A DNA stretch of 64,000 bases, taken from an uncultured Nostocoides sp. (lineage in GTDB: Bacteria > Actinomycetota > Actinomycetes > Actinomycetales > Dermatophilaceae). Under the pieces are notes generated by a model. That model made no database searches, had not been told where the DNA came from, and saw only the letters and a list, made by a program, of their open reading frames with translations. A program made the translations under genes and the position numbers. Positions 9,078 through 17,849 of this stretch are shown here, piece by piece; position 1 is the stretch's first letter, and each line of letters opens with the position of its first letter. The stretch is taken from positions 62,001 through 126,000 of the forward strand of contig CALMQX010000042.1 of the NCBI GenBank assembly GCA_937873315.1, read 5' to 3'.

Positions 9078-9842
9078 TCACGGACCGGCGACCTCCCGGT
9101 CGGCAGCCAGAGGATCGGCCACCTCCGCGTTGCCAGTCAACGGGCCCTGCGCCAGCCTGGTCACCAAGGGTGGTGAAGGCGGGGAGAACCCGGACACTGC
9201 GCGCAATGCGGTGAGGATGTCGTCGGGGCGCACGGTTGGTGTGGTGTGCCGTACGACCACGTGAAGTATCGCACAGTCATCGCTCTCGGGCGCGTCCACC
9301 GACATGGCCAGCACGGCGGCCCGCGTGTCGAAGGTCTTCACACCCGTCTTGAAGGTCCGCGTCACCTCCGCCAGTGGTGCAGCCAGATAGCGTGCGACGG
9401 CGTCGCGTACCTGGGCATCGGGCGCGGAGCCCGGCGCGATCCCCCGAAGGTCGAATCGCCAGCGACTGGCCTGCAGGCGTTCCGCAAAGGAACCCGGGCG
9501 GGCTTCCACGACCTCGACCACATCGATCCCGTCCGGCAGCGCCGCATCCAGGTCCCGACCGATGGCTTCCGGATCACGACGCTCTGCCAACGAAATCTCG
9601 AAGAACTCGGCCTCGCTCGCTGTGCCGGTAGGCGCTCCACCGGCATACGAAATCCGTGGGTGTGGATGAAATCCGGCAGTGAACGCCATCGGCACCTGTG
9701 CCCGACGCAAGGCGCGCTCGAGGGCGCGCGCCACATCGCGAGTCGAGGTGAATCGCATCCGCCCGCGACGGGCATAGCGGACCCGGAGCTTTTGGACTGC
9801 CGGGGGCGGCGGGGGTCCTTCCGGGGTTCGCTGTCGAGCCAT
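9078..9842 (-). CDS. TIGR03936/DUF2344 family protein (radical-SAM-linked)
   Basis: A 254-residue protein of the DUF2344 family, which is usually encoded next to, or fused with, a B12-type radical SAM protein (TIGR03960). The diagnostic N-terminus reads VRYARRGRMRFTSTRDVARA, followed by FTAGFHPHPRISYAGGAPTG and EAEFFEISLAER. No catalytic residues are established for the family. The radical SAM partner is present at 13391-15346, but three other genes now lie between them. A TAGACT box lies 8 nt before the ATG and no Shine-Dalgarno is visible, so the leader is absent or extremely short. Confidence 0.9.
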   Translation of the reverse strand: MARQRTPEGPPPPPAVQKLRVRYARRGRMRFTSTRDVARALERALRRAQVPMAFTAGFHPHPRISYAGGAPTGTASEAEFFEISLAERRDPEAIGRDLDAALPDGIDVVEVVEARPGSFAERLQASRWRFDLRGIAPGSAPDAQVRDAVARYLAAPLAEVTRTFKTGVKTFDTRAAVLAMSVDAPESDDCAILHVVVRHTTPTVRPDDILTALRAVSGFSPPSPPLVTRLAQGPLTGNAEVADPLAADREVAGP

Positions 9843-9954
9843 GGCCGGGAAGTCTAGCGACCCTCCAGACCCTGGCCATGGAATCCGCTTCCCCTTGCCC
9901 TGACAGCCACGGATTCCGTGGCCCCACCCAGGTGACCATGACGAAACCGTCCAC

Positions 9955-9960
9955 TAGAGT
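9955..9960 (+). promoter_or_regulatory. -10 box for leaderless aminotransferase gene
   Basis: TAGAGT at 9955-9960 is followed by 6 nt and the ATG at 9967. GTGACC at 9932-9937, 17 bp upstream, is a weak -35. No ribosome binding site lies between, so transcription probably starts at the ATG. Confidence 0.45.
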
Positions 9961-9966
9961 GCTGGC

Positions 9967-11337
9967 ATGGCTGACCTGGACCGCTCCCGTCTTGACGCCC
10001 TGCTCGCCGCCGAGCAGGCAACGTACACCGAAAATCACCCGCGCAGCCGGGCACTCTTCGAGGAGGCCGGGAATCTCTTCGGCCGGGTTCCCATGACCTG
10101 GATGAACAAGTGGAGCGGCGGCTTCCCGCTCTACCTCGATCAGGCCTCCGGCAACCGCATCACCGACGTCGACGGCCACACCTACATCGACTTCGCGCTC
10201 GGAGACACCGGCGCCATGGCCGGACACTCCCCGGCCGCCACGGTGGCCGCGGTCCAGCACCGCTTGGGTGAGCTGGGCGGCATCACGACCATGCTGCCAT
10301 CGGAGGATGCCCAGTGGGTGGGCGCCGAGTTGACCCGGCGCTTCGGAATGCCGCTGTGGTCCTTCACGCTCTCCGCTACCGATGCCAACCGTTGGGCGCT
10401 GCGCCTGGCGCGGCTGGCCACCGGCAAGAGCAAGATCCTGGTCTTCGGATACTGCTACCACGGCTCGGTCGACGAGACCTTCGCCGTGCCAAACCCGATC
10501 CACGGAGGCGCCGAGTCGCGCCCCGGCAATGTCGCTCCCCCGGTCCCGCTGGATCTGACCACCCGGGCGGCAACCTGGAACGACTTGGCCTCGGTGGAGC
10601 GCCAACTCGCGCATGGCGATGTGGCCGCCATCCTCACCGAGCCCGCCCTGACCAATATCGGCATCGTTCTGCCGGAGCCAGGCTTCATGGAGGGACTGCG
10701 TGAACTCGCCACCCGGTACGGCGCGCTGCTCATGATCGATGAGACCCACACGATTTCCACGGACTGGGGCGGCGCGACCCGAGCATGGGACCTGCAGCCC
10801 GACATTTTCGTCATCGGCAAGTCCATCGGCGGCGGCATTCCGTGCGGCGCCTATGGCATCACCGAGGCGGTCGCCGAGGCGATCACCACCCACACCGACG
10901 CGGGCCATGCCGACATCGTTGATGTGGGTGGCGTAGGCGGCACCCTCGCCGGCAATGCGCTCTCTACCGCAGCCATGCGCGCCACCCTGAGCGAGGTGCT
11001 CACGCAGGATGCTTTCGCACGGATGATCGACCTGGCCACCGCATTCACGCAGGGGGTGCAAGAAGTATTCGATGAGTTCGACGTGCCGTGGTCGGTGACC
11101 CAGCTGGGTGCCCGCGCCGAATACCGCTTCATCTCGCCGGCCCCCCGCACCGGTGAGGCGTCCGCGGCCGCCCACGACGATGCGATCGATGCCTATATGC
11201 ACTTGGCGATGTGCAACCGCGGCATCCTCATGACGCCCTTCCACAATATGGCCCTGATGTGCCCGGAAACCCCTCGTGCGGATGTGGACCGCCACACCGA
11301 GGTCTTCCGCGAGGTGGTCGGCGCCCTCTTCGCCTGA
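9967..11337 (+). CDS. class III PLP-dependent aminotransferase, glutamate-1-semialdehyde mutase-like
   Basis: A 456-residue fold-type I PLP enzyme. DVDGHTYIDFALGDTGAMAG corresponds to the substrate-entry segment, IDETHTISTDWGG carries the Asp that contacts the pyridine nitrogen, and VIGKSIGGGIPCGAYG carries the Schiff-base Lys at about residue 285. The spacing and the LSATDANRWALRLARLATGK block resemble HemL more than ornithine or GABA aminotransferases. Isolated position, away from haem genes, argues against a true HemL. The substrate is unknown; a beta- or gamma-amino acid is possible. It lies alone on the plus strand between DUF2344 and the thioesterase. Confidence 0.85.
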   Translation: MADLDRSRLDALLAAEQATYTENHPRSRALFEEAGNLFGRVPMTWMNKWSGGFPLYLDQASGNRITDVDGHTYIDFALGDTGAMAGHSPAATVAAVQHRLGELGGITTMLPSEDAQWVGAELTRRFGMPLWSFTLSATDANRWALRLARLATGKSKILVFGYCYHGSVDETFAVPNPIHGGAESRPGNVAPPVPLDLTTRAATWNDLASVERQLAHGDVAAILTEPALTNIGIVLPEPGFMEGLRELATRYGALLMIDETHTISTDWGGATRAWDLQPDIFVIGKSIGGGIPCGAYGITEAVAEAITTHTDAGHADIVDVGGVGGTLAGNALSTAAMRATLSEVLTQDAFARMIDLATAFTQGVQEVFDEFDVPWSVTQLGARAEYRFISPAPRTGEASAAAHDDAIDAYMHLAMCNRGILMTPFHNMALMCPETPRADVDRHTEVFREVVGALFA

Positions 11338-11360
11338 GCGGACCGGGCCGCCCTCAGGCG
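11331..11360. terminator. bidirectional hairpin spanning two convergent stop codons
   Basis: CGCCTGAG at 11331-11338 pairs with CTCAGGCG at 11353-11360. The stem contains the TGA of the aminotransferase on one arm and the TGA of the thioesterase, on the other strand, on the second arm. The loop is 14 nt. No T-run follows. It could stop transcription from both sides. Confidence 0.45.
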
Positions 11361-12295
11361 CTGTGCCGCCCGCGGATCGCGACCAGTTCCAGGGCGTGGG
11401 CATCGAGGGCACGATCCTCGGCCGACACCGGGGTCCAGGTCGGGCAGGGCACCGCTTCGCGGGCTTCGTCGATCCCGATGAAGATCGTCCGGCAGTAGGT
11501 GGTCAGCTCGAGGTCACCGGTCGCTGGATCCCCAGAACGCACGTGCACCCCGATGTGCATCGAGCTGCGACCGGTGTGCAAAAGCCGAGCCTCGACCTCG
11601 ACCAGATGGCCGATCCGCAGTGGCCGGTAGAAGCGCACGCCACCGGTGAAGATCGCGACATTGGCGGCATTCCCGGTCCATCGGGTGGCTAGCACGTGTG
11701 CGGCCTCATCGATCCAGCGCATGACGATGCCGCCGTGCACCTTGCCGCCCCAATTGACATCGGTCGGTGCCGCTAGGAATCGCATCACCAGCCGCGGTGC
11801 GGTGCCCTCCTGCGAATACACCTGACCGGCCATGGCGGCCTCGATCTCGGCACGGACATCGGCCCGCTCGAGCGCCCACTCCTGGAGCAGACGCTGCGCC
11901 TCCCCCTTGACCACCAGCTCGGGCACGGCCTGGGAGCGCCCGGCCGGGTCGACCGAGACAAAGACCATCAGGCAGTGGGTCGACGCCTCGAGCTCATCCG
12001 CCGTCGGCGGTCCACTGAAGCACTCGACCATGATGTGCATGCTCGATCGGCCCGTGTGCACCACCTGCGCGCTCACCTCGACCAAGTGGCCTACCTCGAC
12101 CGGGCGGGTGAAGCGCACATTGCCGACGTATGCCGTGACCGCGTAGGTCCCCGACCAGCGCGCGGCAGCGGCATATCCGGCCTTATCGATCCACTCCAGC
12201 ACCCGGCCCGCCGAAACCGACCCAGACTGACCGGCATCCGTCGGCGAAGCCAGGAAGCGCAGCGTGATCGCGCCCGAGGCACTACCTGGAGGCAT
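11354..12295 (-). CDS. acyl-CoA thioesterase with two hotdog domains
   Basis: Hydrolyses acyl-CoA to free acid and CoA. Two tandem 4HBT/hotdog domains are visible in 313 residues: the first holds GRVLEWIDKAGYAAAARW and VGHLVEVSAQVVHTGRSSMH, and the second repeats the pattern with GGIVMRWIDEAAHVLATRW and IGHLVEVEARLLHTGRSSMH. The second domain has the Asp commonly seen in the active helix. I chose ATG 12295, 5 nt after the K+ channel stop; ATG 12325 would overlap that gene. Translation is probably coupled to the channel gene. The acyl-CoA synthetase two genes upstream in the same unit suggests control of acyl-CoA pools. Confidence 0.85.
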   Translation of the reverse strand: MPPGSASGAITLRFLASPTDAGQSGSVSAGRVLEWIDKAGYAAAARWSGTYAVTAYVGNVRFTRPVEVGHLVEVSAQVVHTGRSSMHIMVECFSGPPTADELEASTHCLMVFVSVDPAGRSQAVPELVVKGEAQRLLQEWALERADVRAEIEAAMAGQVYSQEGTAPRLVMRFLAAPTDVNWGGKVHGGIVMRWIDEAAHVLATRWTGNAANVAIFTGGVRFYRPLRIGHLVEVEARLLHTGRSSMHIGVHVRSGDPATGDLELTTYCRTIFIGIDEAREAVPCPTWTPVSAEDRALDAHALELVAIRGRHSA

Positions 12296-12299
12296 GGGC

Positions 12300-13358
12300 T
12301 TAGTCCGTGGTCCCGGCCGCAGCATGTACCGCGGCGATCTGCTCCGAACTGGCGAGCAGAATCAGCGTGCTGCCAGCCTCTATGACGGTCGAGCGGGGTG
12401 GGTTGGTCAGGAAGCCGCCCTTATTCGGGCTGCGCACCGCCAGGACCGGGACCGACATGTCGCGGAAGAGCTCGATCTCCGAGAGCTTCTTGCCCGCGAA
12501 CGGACTGGTCAGGGGAACGCGGACCTGCTCAAACTCGTGATCCACCTCGTCGTTGTGCATGACGCCATCGAGGAACTCCGCCACATCGGCGTGCAGCGCA
12601 AAACTGGCCATTCGGCGGCCCCCGATCAACTGCGGGTTCACCGCACGGGTGGCGCCGGCCCGGACGATCTTGTCCTTGCTGTCCACCGTGCGGGCCCTCG
12701 AGATGATCACCAGATCCGGTCGCAGCGCGCGCGCCGACAAGGTGGCGTAGACCGTGTCAGCATCGGTGTCCAGCGCGCAGATCAGCGCCCGGGCGCGCTC
12801 GATCCCGGCAGCCAGGAGCACGTCGTCATCACTGGCCTCCCCCAGCACATGCGGCACCGGCATGCCGATCAGGCGGGCTGGATCATGCTCGACCGCCACC
12901 GCCTGGTGACCGGTGTCCAAGAGATGCCCGACGGCCGCCTTGCCGACCCGGCCGTACCCACACACGATGACGTGCCCGTGCATCTGGTCGATGGTCCGGT
13001 CCATGCGCCGCCTCCCGACGTACTCGCGAATGTGTCCCTCGGTAAAGCCCTCGACGATCACGCCGAGGTTATAGAGCACGACGCCCACCCCGAGAAGGAT
13101 GAGCACGATGGTGAAGATCTCTGCGGCCCGCGTGCGTTCGTAGACCTCGGTGTAGCCGACCGTGGCCACCGTGAACACGGTTTGGTAGAGCGCCTCCAGG
13201 AAGGTCAGCCCCAAGAGCATGTAGCCGAGCACGCCCAGGCCGATGACGGCGATGAGACCAGCCAGGGCAATCTCGATCCGGCGGATGGCGTTGGCCCCTT
13301 CGGGTACGCCGAAGAGCAACGACCGACGCCGGTAACTCTTGGAAGGCACGGGCTGCAC
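12300..13358 (-). CDS. two-TM potassium channel with RCK (TrkA-N and TrkA-C) domains
   Basis: A 352-residue MthK-like channel subunit in the cell membrane, expected to form a tetramer. Two membrane segments (about 29-50 and 83-105) flank a pore loop with the filter TVATVGYTEV. The canonical GYGD is GYTE here. The RCK domain follows, with the Rossmann start VIVCGYGRVGKAAVGHLL near 130 and the acidic dinucleotide-contact end AVEHD. A TrkA-C domain occupies the last 80 residues. It lies 32 nt after the radical SAM gene and 4 nt before the thioesterase gene. The signal that gates it, nucleotide or cation, cannot be read from sequence. Confidence 0.88.
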   Translation of the reverse strand: MQPVPSKSYRRRSLLFGVPEGANAIRRIEIALAGLIAVIGLGVLGYMLLGLTFLEALYQTVFTVATVGYTEVYERTRAAEIFTIVLILLGVGVVLYNLGVIVEGFTEGHIREYVGRRRMDRTIDQMHGHVIVCGYGRVGKAAVGHLLDTGHQAVAVEHDPARLIGMPVPHVLGEASDDDVLLAAGIERARALICALDTDADTVYATLSARALRPDLVIISRARTVDSKDKIVRAGATRAVNPQLIGGRRMASFALHADVAEFLDGVMHNDEVDHEFEQVRVPLTSPFAGKKLSEIELFRDMSVPVLAVRSPNKGGFLTNPPRSTVIEAGSTLILLASSEQIAAVHAAAGTTD

Positions 13359-13390
13359 GCTGACATAGTGCCAGCGACGAGCCCGCTACG

Positions 13391-15346
13391 TCAGTGTCCG
13401 GAGACCGAGAGTGGCAAGAGTGTCCGACCCGTGGGACCGATCTGAATGTGCGTACCCAGCTGAGGGCACACCCCACAGTCGAAGCATGGGGTCCAGCGGC
13501 AGTCCTCGACCTCGGCCCCGTCAATCGCGTCGAGCCAGTCCTGCCAGAGCCATTCCTTGTCCAAGCCGGAGTCGATGACATCCCACGGCAGTACCTCGGA
13601 CTCTTCGCGTTCGCGCGTGGTGTACCAGTCCAGATCCACCCCGAAGGCCGCCAGCTCGCGCTCAGCGCATGCCGCCCAACGCTCGTACGAGAAGTGCTCC
13701 GACCAGCCATCAAAGCGGCCGCCATCGCGCCACACCGCCTCGATCACCCGTCCCACTCGGCGATCACCTCGCGAGAGCAGACCCTCGATGATGCCCGGCT
13801 TGCCGTCGTGATAGCGGAAGCCGATAGATGAGCCATACCGGCGATCCGCGCGAATCGAGTCTCGCAGCGCCAGCAGTCGCGCATCGGTTGCCTCGGCGGA
13901 CAGCTGGCTGGCCCACTGGAAAGGCGTGTGCGGCTTCGGCACAAACCCGCCGATCGACACCGTGCACCGAATGTCGCGCCGACCACTCACTTCGCGGCCG
14001 GTCTCGATCACGCGGCGAGCAAGATCGGCGATCTGGAGGACGTCCTCATCGGTCTCGGTCGGGAGCCCACACATGAAGTACAACTTCACCTGCCGCCAGC
14101 CGGCGCCATAGGCGGCCGCCACGGTGCGGATCAGGTCATCCTCACTCACCATTTTGTTGATGACCTTGCGGATGCGTTCACTACCGCCCTCAGGAGCGAA
14201 GGTCAGCCCGGAGCGCCGTCCATTGCGGGTGAGTTCATTGGCGAGGTCGATATTGAAGGCATCAACCCGGGTCGAGGGCAGCGAGAGCCCTACCTGCTCA
14301 CCGGCATACCGATCTGCCAACCCCTTAGTCATCGGCGCGATCTCGCTGTGGTCTGCGCTGGAGAGCGAGAGCAAACCGACCTCTTCGAAGCCGGTGGCCG
14401 CCAGGCCACGCTCAATCATCTCCCCCACCCCGGTAATCGAACGCTCGCGAACCGGACGCGTGATCATGCCGGCCTGACAGAACCGACAGCCCCGGGTGCA
14501 GCCGCGGAAGATCTCCACGCTCATCCGCTCATGAACCGACTCGGCCAGCGGCACCAGCGGCGCCTTCGGGTACGGCCAGGCGTCAAGGTCCATCACCGTG
14601 TGTTTGGCGACCCGCCAGGGGATGCCCGGCGCATTCGGGGCGATCCGTTGAATCCGACCGTCGGGCAGGTAGCTGACGTCGTAGAAGCGCGGAACATAGA
14701 CCACGCCGGTGCGAGCCAGCCGCTCAAGGAGTTCGACCCTCCCGCCAGGTCGACCCTCGCGTTTCCAGGCCCCGACCAGGTCGGTGACCAGCAGGACGGC
14801 TTCCTCGCCGTCGCCCACCACCGCGGCATCAATGAAGTCCGCGATCGTTTCGGGATTGAATGCCGCGTGCCCACCGGCGATGACGACCGGATCGCTCTCG
14901 TCGCGGTCGGCTGCGTGCACGGGGATGCCCGCCAGATCAAGCGCGGTGAGCATATTGGTGTAGCCCAACTCGGTCGAGAAGGAGATCCCGAAGAGGTCGA
15001 AGTCGCGGACGCTGCGGTGCCCGTCGACGGTGAACTGTGGCAGCCCGCTGGACCGCAGCGCGGCCTCCATATCGGGCCACACGGCATACGTCCGCTCGGC
15101 CAGCGCGTCCGGGCGCTCGTTGAGGACTTCGTAGAGGATCATGACGCCCTGGTTGGGCAGACCCACTTCATACGCGTCCGGGTACATCAATGCCCAGCGG
15201 ACCGTCTCGGGACCGCCCACCTCCCAGTCCTTGACCGTGGAGTTGAGCTCGCCTCCGACGTACTGGATCGGCTTACTGACCCTCTCGAGCAAAGGCTCGA
15301 GCAGGGGGAAAAGCGAGGCTCCGGGCATCCATCCAGGGTACGTCAC
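13391..15346 (-). CDS. TIGR03960 family B12-binding radical SAM protein
   Basis: A 651-residue radical SAM protein. An N-terminal cobalamin-binding-like region (about 60-200; MYPDAYEVGLPNQGVMILYE) precedes the SAM domain, where CTRGCRFC at about 283-290 binds the 4Fe-4S cluster. GLTFAPEGGSERIRKVINK and VKLYFMCGLPTETDEDV are typical inner motifs. The C-terminus holds a further cysteine cluster (CRWTPCFDCGVCPQLG) that may bind a second cluster. The family normally sits next to DUF2344 and rne; here DUF2344 lies 3.5 kb away. Its substrate is not known. GTG 15346 is taken as start; ATG 15328 is an equally good alternative. Confidence 0.9.
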   Translation of the reverse strand: MTYPGWMPGASLFPLLEPLLERVSKPIQYVGGELNSTVKDWEVGGPETVRWALMYPDAYEVGLPNQGVMILYEVLNERPDALAERTYAVWPDMEAALRSSGLPQFTVDGHRSVRDFDLFGISFSTELGYTNMLTALDLAGIPVHAADRDESDPVVIAGGHAAFNPETIADFIDAAVVGDGEEAVLLVTDLVGAWKREGRPGGRVELLERLARTGVVYVPRFYDVSYLPDGRIQRIAPNAPGIPWRVAKHTVMDLDAWPYPKAPLVPLAESVHERMSVEIFRGCTRGCRFCQAGMITRPVRERSITGVGEMIERGLAATGFEEVGLLSLSSADHSEIAPMTKGLADRYAGEQVGLSLPSTRVDAFNIDLANELTRNGRRSGLTFAPEGGSERIRKVINKMVSEDDLIRTVAAAYGAGWRQVKLYFMCGLPTETDEDVLQIADLARRVIETGREVSGRRDIRCTVSIGGFVPKPHTPFQWASQLSAEATDARLLALRDSIRADRRYGSSIGFRYHDGKPGIIEGLLSRGDRRVGRVIEAVWRDGGRFDGWSEHFSYERWAACAERELAAFGVDLDWYTTREREESEVLPWDVIDSGLDKEWLWQDWLDAIDGAEVEDCRWTPCFDCGVCPQLGTHIQIGPTGRTLLPLSVSGH

Positions 15347-15382
15347 CCAGGGATGGTGCCCGGAGCCTTCTCCGCCCAGTGA

Positions 15383-17251
15383 TCAGCTGTAGTGCGCCTC
15401 CAGAAGATCCTGGTACTTCTCGGAGACCACCTTGCGCTTGAGCTTGAGCGACGGGGTCAACTCGCCATCGTCGACGGTGAGATCGCGGTCCAGGATGGTG
15501 AACTTCTTGATCGTCTCCCAGCGGTTCAGACCCGCATTGAGTTGGTCGATATAACCCTGGACCAACTCCCGGCATTGCGGGGACGCGGAGATCTCCGCAT
15601 AGGACTTGCCCTCCATCCCGTTCGCCGCGGCCCAACCGGTGATCGCGTCAGGGTCCATGGTGACCAGTGCGGAGACGAAGTTGCGGTCATTGCCGTACAC
15701 CACGAGCTGGCTCACGAACGGACAGATGCCCTTGAAGGTGCTCTCGATGGCCGAGGGCGCGATGTACTTGCCGCCGGAGGTCTTGAACAGGTCCTTCTTG
15801 CGGTCGGTAATCCGCAGGAAGCCACGGTCGTCCAACTCACCGATGTCGCCGGTCTGGAACCACCCGTCGCTGGTGAACACCTCGGCATTGGCTGCCGGGT
15901 TGTTGTGGTAGCCCTCCATGACCCCAGGGCCACGGAGCAGGACCTCGCCGTCCTCGGCGATCTTGACCTCGGTTCCGGGCAATGGCCAGCCCACGGAGCC
16001 ATAGCGGTAGGCCTTGGTCCGGTTCACGAAGGAGGCTGCACTGGTCTCGGTGAGTCCGTAACCCTCAGCGACCTGCATGCCCATGGCGTCGAACCAACGG
16101 GCGACATCCTGGTTCAGCGCTGCCGAGCCGGAGATGAAGAAGCGGACCCGACCCCCAAAGCGGTCACGAATCTTGGACATGATGATCTTGTCGGCGATGG
16201 CGTACTTGCCGGCGAGCAGCCCGCTCGGGTTCTTGCCCTGCTCGCGCAGTTCGCTGACCTCGCGGCCCACATCACCGGCCCAGTTGAACAACTTGAGCTT
16301 GAGGCCACCCTCCTCCTCCATCATCATCTTGACCCGGCCGTAGGCCTTCTCGAAGATGCGCGGAGCCGCGCCCATAAAGGTCGGCTGGACGACAGCCAGG
16401 TTGTCCACGATCTTGTCGATGCGACCGTCGATGGCGGTGCAACAGCCGACCTCCATAGGCAGGGTCAACAAGACCTTGCCCATCGAGTGCGCCAGCGGCA
16501 GCCAGAGGTACTGCAGGTCGTTCTCATCGATGATGTTCATGGCGGCCGTGGCGGCCGCCTCGTAGGTCCAAGAACGGTGCAGCAGACGCACGCCTTTGGG
16601 CCGGCCTGTGGTACCGGAGGTGTAGATGATGGTGGAAAGCTTCTCGGGGCCGGTGCCATCGATGCGCTCATCCACGGCGTTCGGGTGGTCCGCGAGGTAG
16701 GCACGTCCGGCCTCGCGCAGGGCGGTCAGCGAGATCACCCAGTCGCCGTCCCCCGGGTCTCCATCGAAGAGAACGACCTTGGTCACCGCCGGGATCTGCT
16801 CGCGGATCGACTCCAACTTCTCAACCTGGGCGGCGTTCTCGGCGAACACGACGACGCAGCCCGAGTCACTGACGATATAGGCCACATCGTCGGCCATCGT
16901 GGTCGGGTAGATGGTGGTCGTCGCGGCGCCTGCGACCATGACGCCGAGGTCGGCCAAGGCCCACTCGTAGCGGGTGCCCGAGGCGATGCCGACCCGGTCC
17001 TCCGCCGCCACGCCCAGCGAAATCAGGCCGGCGCCGATCTCTCGCACGATGGTGTCGACCTGAGTCCAGGTGTCGGTCTCCCACCGCTCACCACCAGGCC
17101 CCTGCACGGCATACATGAAGGCGCCGGCGTTGGGTGTGGCTGCTACCCGGTTGCGGAAGAGATGGGCGACACTGTCGGCTCGTCCCTCGATGATCGAGTG
17201 GTCGATGGGCTCGGCGGCCGGGTTGGCGATCTGAGGTGAAGCGGTGACCAT
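15383..17251 (-). CDS. long-chain acyl-CoA synthetase (FadD15-like)
   Basis: Activates fatty acids to acyl-AMP and then acyl-CoA at the inner membrane face. The AMP signature TIIYTSGTTGRPKGVRL, the VAEGYGLTETSAA segment and the C-terminal hinge GFLRITDRKKDLFKTSGGK are all present in about 622 residues, the usual length of the FadD15 group. I chose ATG 17251, preceded by GAGGA, over the GTG at 17296. It heads a four-gene minus-strand unit with the radical SAM protein (36 nt downstream), the K+ channel and the thioesterase. Synthetase and thioesterase in one unit could set the free-acid to acyl-CoA balance. Confidence 0.93.
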   Translation of the reverse strand: MVTASPQIANPAAEPIDHSIIEGRADSVAHLFRNRVAATPNAGAFMYAVQGPGGERWETDTWTQVDTIVREIGAGLISLGVAAEDRVGIASGTRYEWALADLGVMVAGAATTTIYPTTMADDVAYIVSDSGCVVVFAENAAQVEKLESIREQIPAVTKVVLFDGDPGDGDWVISLTALREAGRAYLADHPNAVDERIDGTGPEKLSTIIYTSGTTGRPKGVRLLHRSWTYEAAATAAMNIIDENDLQYLWLPLAHSMGKVLLTLPMEVGCCTAIDGRIDKIVDNLAVVQPTFMGAAPRIFEKAYGRVKMMMEEEGGLKLKLFNWAGDVGREVSELREQGKNPSGLLAGKYAIADKIIMSKIRDRFGGRVRFFISGSAALNQDVARWFDAMGMQVAEGYGLTETSAASFVNRTKAYRYGSVGWPLPGTEVKIAEDGEVLLRGPGVMEGYHNNPAANAEVFTSDGWFQTGDIGELDDRGFLRITDRKKDLFKTSGGKYIAPSAIESTFKGICPFVSQLVVYGNDRNFVSALVTMDPDAITGWAAANGMEGKSYAEISASPQCRELVQGYIDQLNAGLNRWETIKKFTILDRDLTVDDGELTPSLKLKRKVVSEKYQDLLEAHYS

Positions 17252-17386
17252 GTCCAGTCCTCGTCGTTGGGGGCGTGGTTGACCCGATGCTGCCACACCC
17301 GAGCACCCCCAGGGAACGCTCCGGGCGCGAGAACCGTCACAGAAGTGCGGCCCCCTCCCCAGATGTCGCCCACCGCGAGGACGGAG

Positions 17387-17845
17387 ATGACCATGTATGC
17401 CCGTGTTTTCGCCACCATCGTCCTGTGCGCGCTTGTGGTGGCCGGGTGCGGGTCGACCGCCGCACCACCCGCAAGCACCCCGTCCAGCAGCCAGGTGGTG
17501 TCCTCCCCGGACAGCCCCACGAGCTCGACGGTGATCGGCAGCGGCGATCAGTCCACATCGCCTCCTCGGCTGAACGCGAGCGCAAGCATCACTGGCCTGG
17601 TGACCTATGCCGACGGCCGCCCCGTGATCGGTGCTGTGGTGTCCCTATCCAGCGAGACCGCGCTTGCCATTCCCGAGATCGGCGTACTGACCGGGCCTGA
17701 TGGACGCTACGCGTGGCCTTCGCTCTCGCCCGCGCGGTACAGGGTCACGGTCACGATGACCGATGGCGGGCTATCCCGGACCGGTTCGGCCGATGCCACC
17801 GTGCTTCCCGGCCGCCCGGCGATCGCTGACCTGATCCTGCGTTAA
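17387..17845 (+). CDS. small lipoprotein with carboxypeptidase-regulatory-like fold
   Basis: A 152-residue secreted lipoprotein. The signal peptide ends in a lipobox VVAGC near residue 21, followed by a Ser/Pro/Thr-rich spacer to about residue 70. The rest, from ITGLVTYADGRPVIGAVVSL to the end, has the sequence pattern of a CarboxypepD_reg beta-sandwich (GxVxxxxGxPVxGAxVxL, then GPDGRYAWPSLSPARYRVTV). These domains are structural rather than enzymatic. A GAGG run precedes ATG 17387; ATG 17393 is possible too. It diverges from the acyl-CoA synthetase and converges with ribF, with only 4 nt between stops. Confidence 0.75.
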   Translation: MTMYARVFATIVLCALVVAGCGSTAAPPASTPSSSQVVSSPDSPTSSTVIGSGDQSTSPPRLNASASITGLVTYADGRPVIGAVVSLSSETALAIPEIGVLTGPDGRYAWPSLSPARYRVTVTMTDGGLSRTGSADATVLPGRPAIADLILR

Positions 17846-17849
17846 GTCC

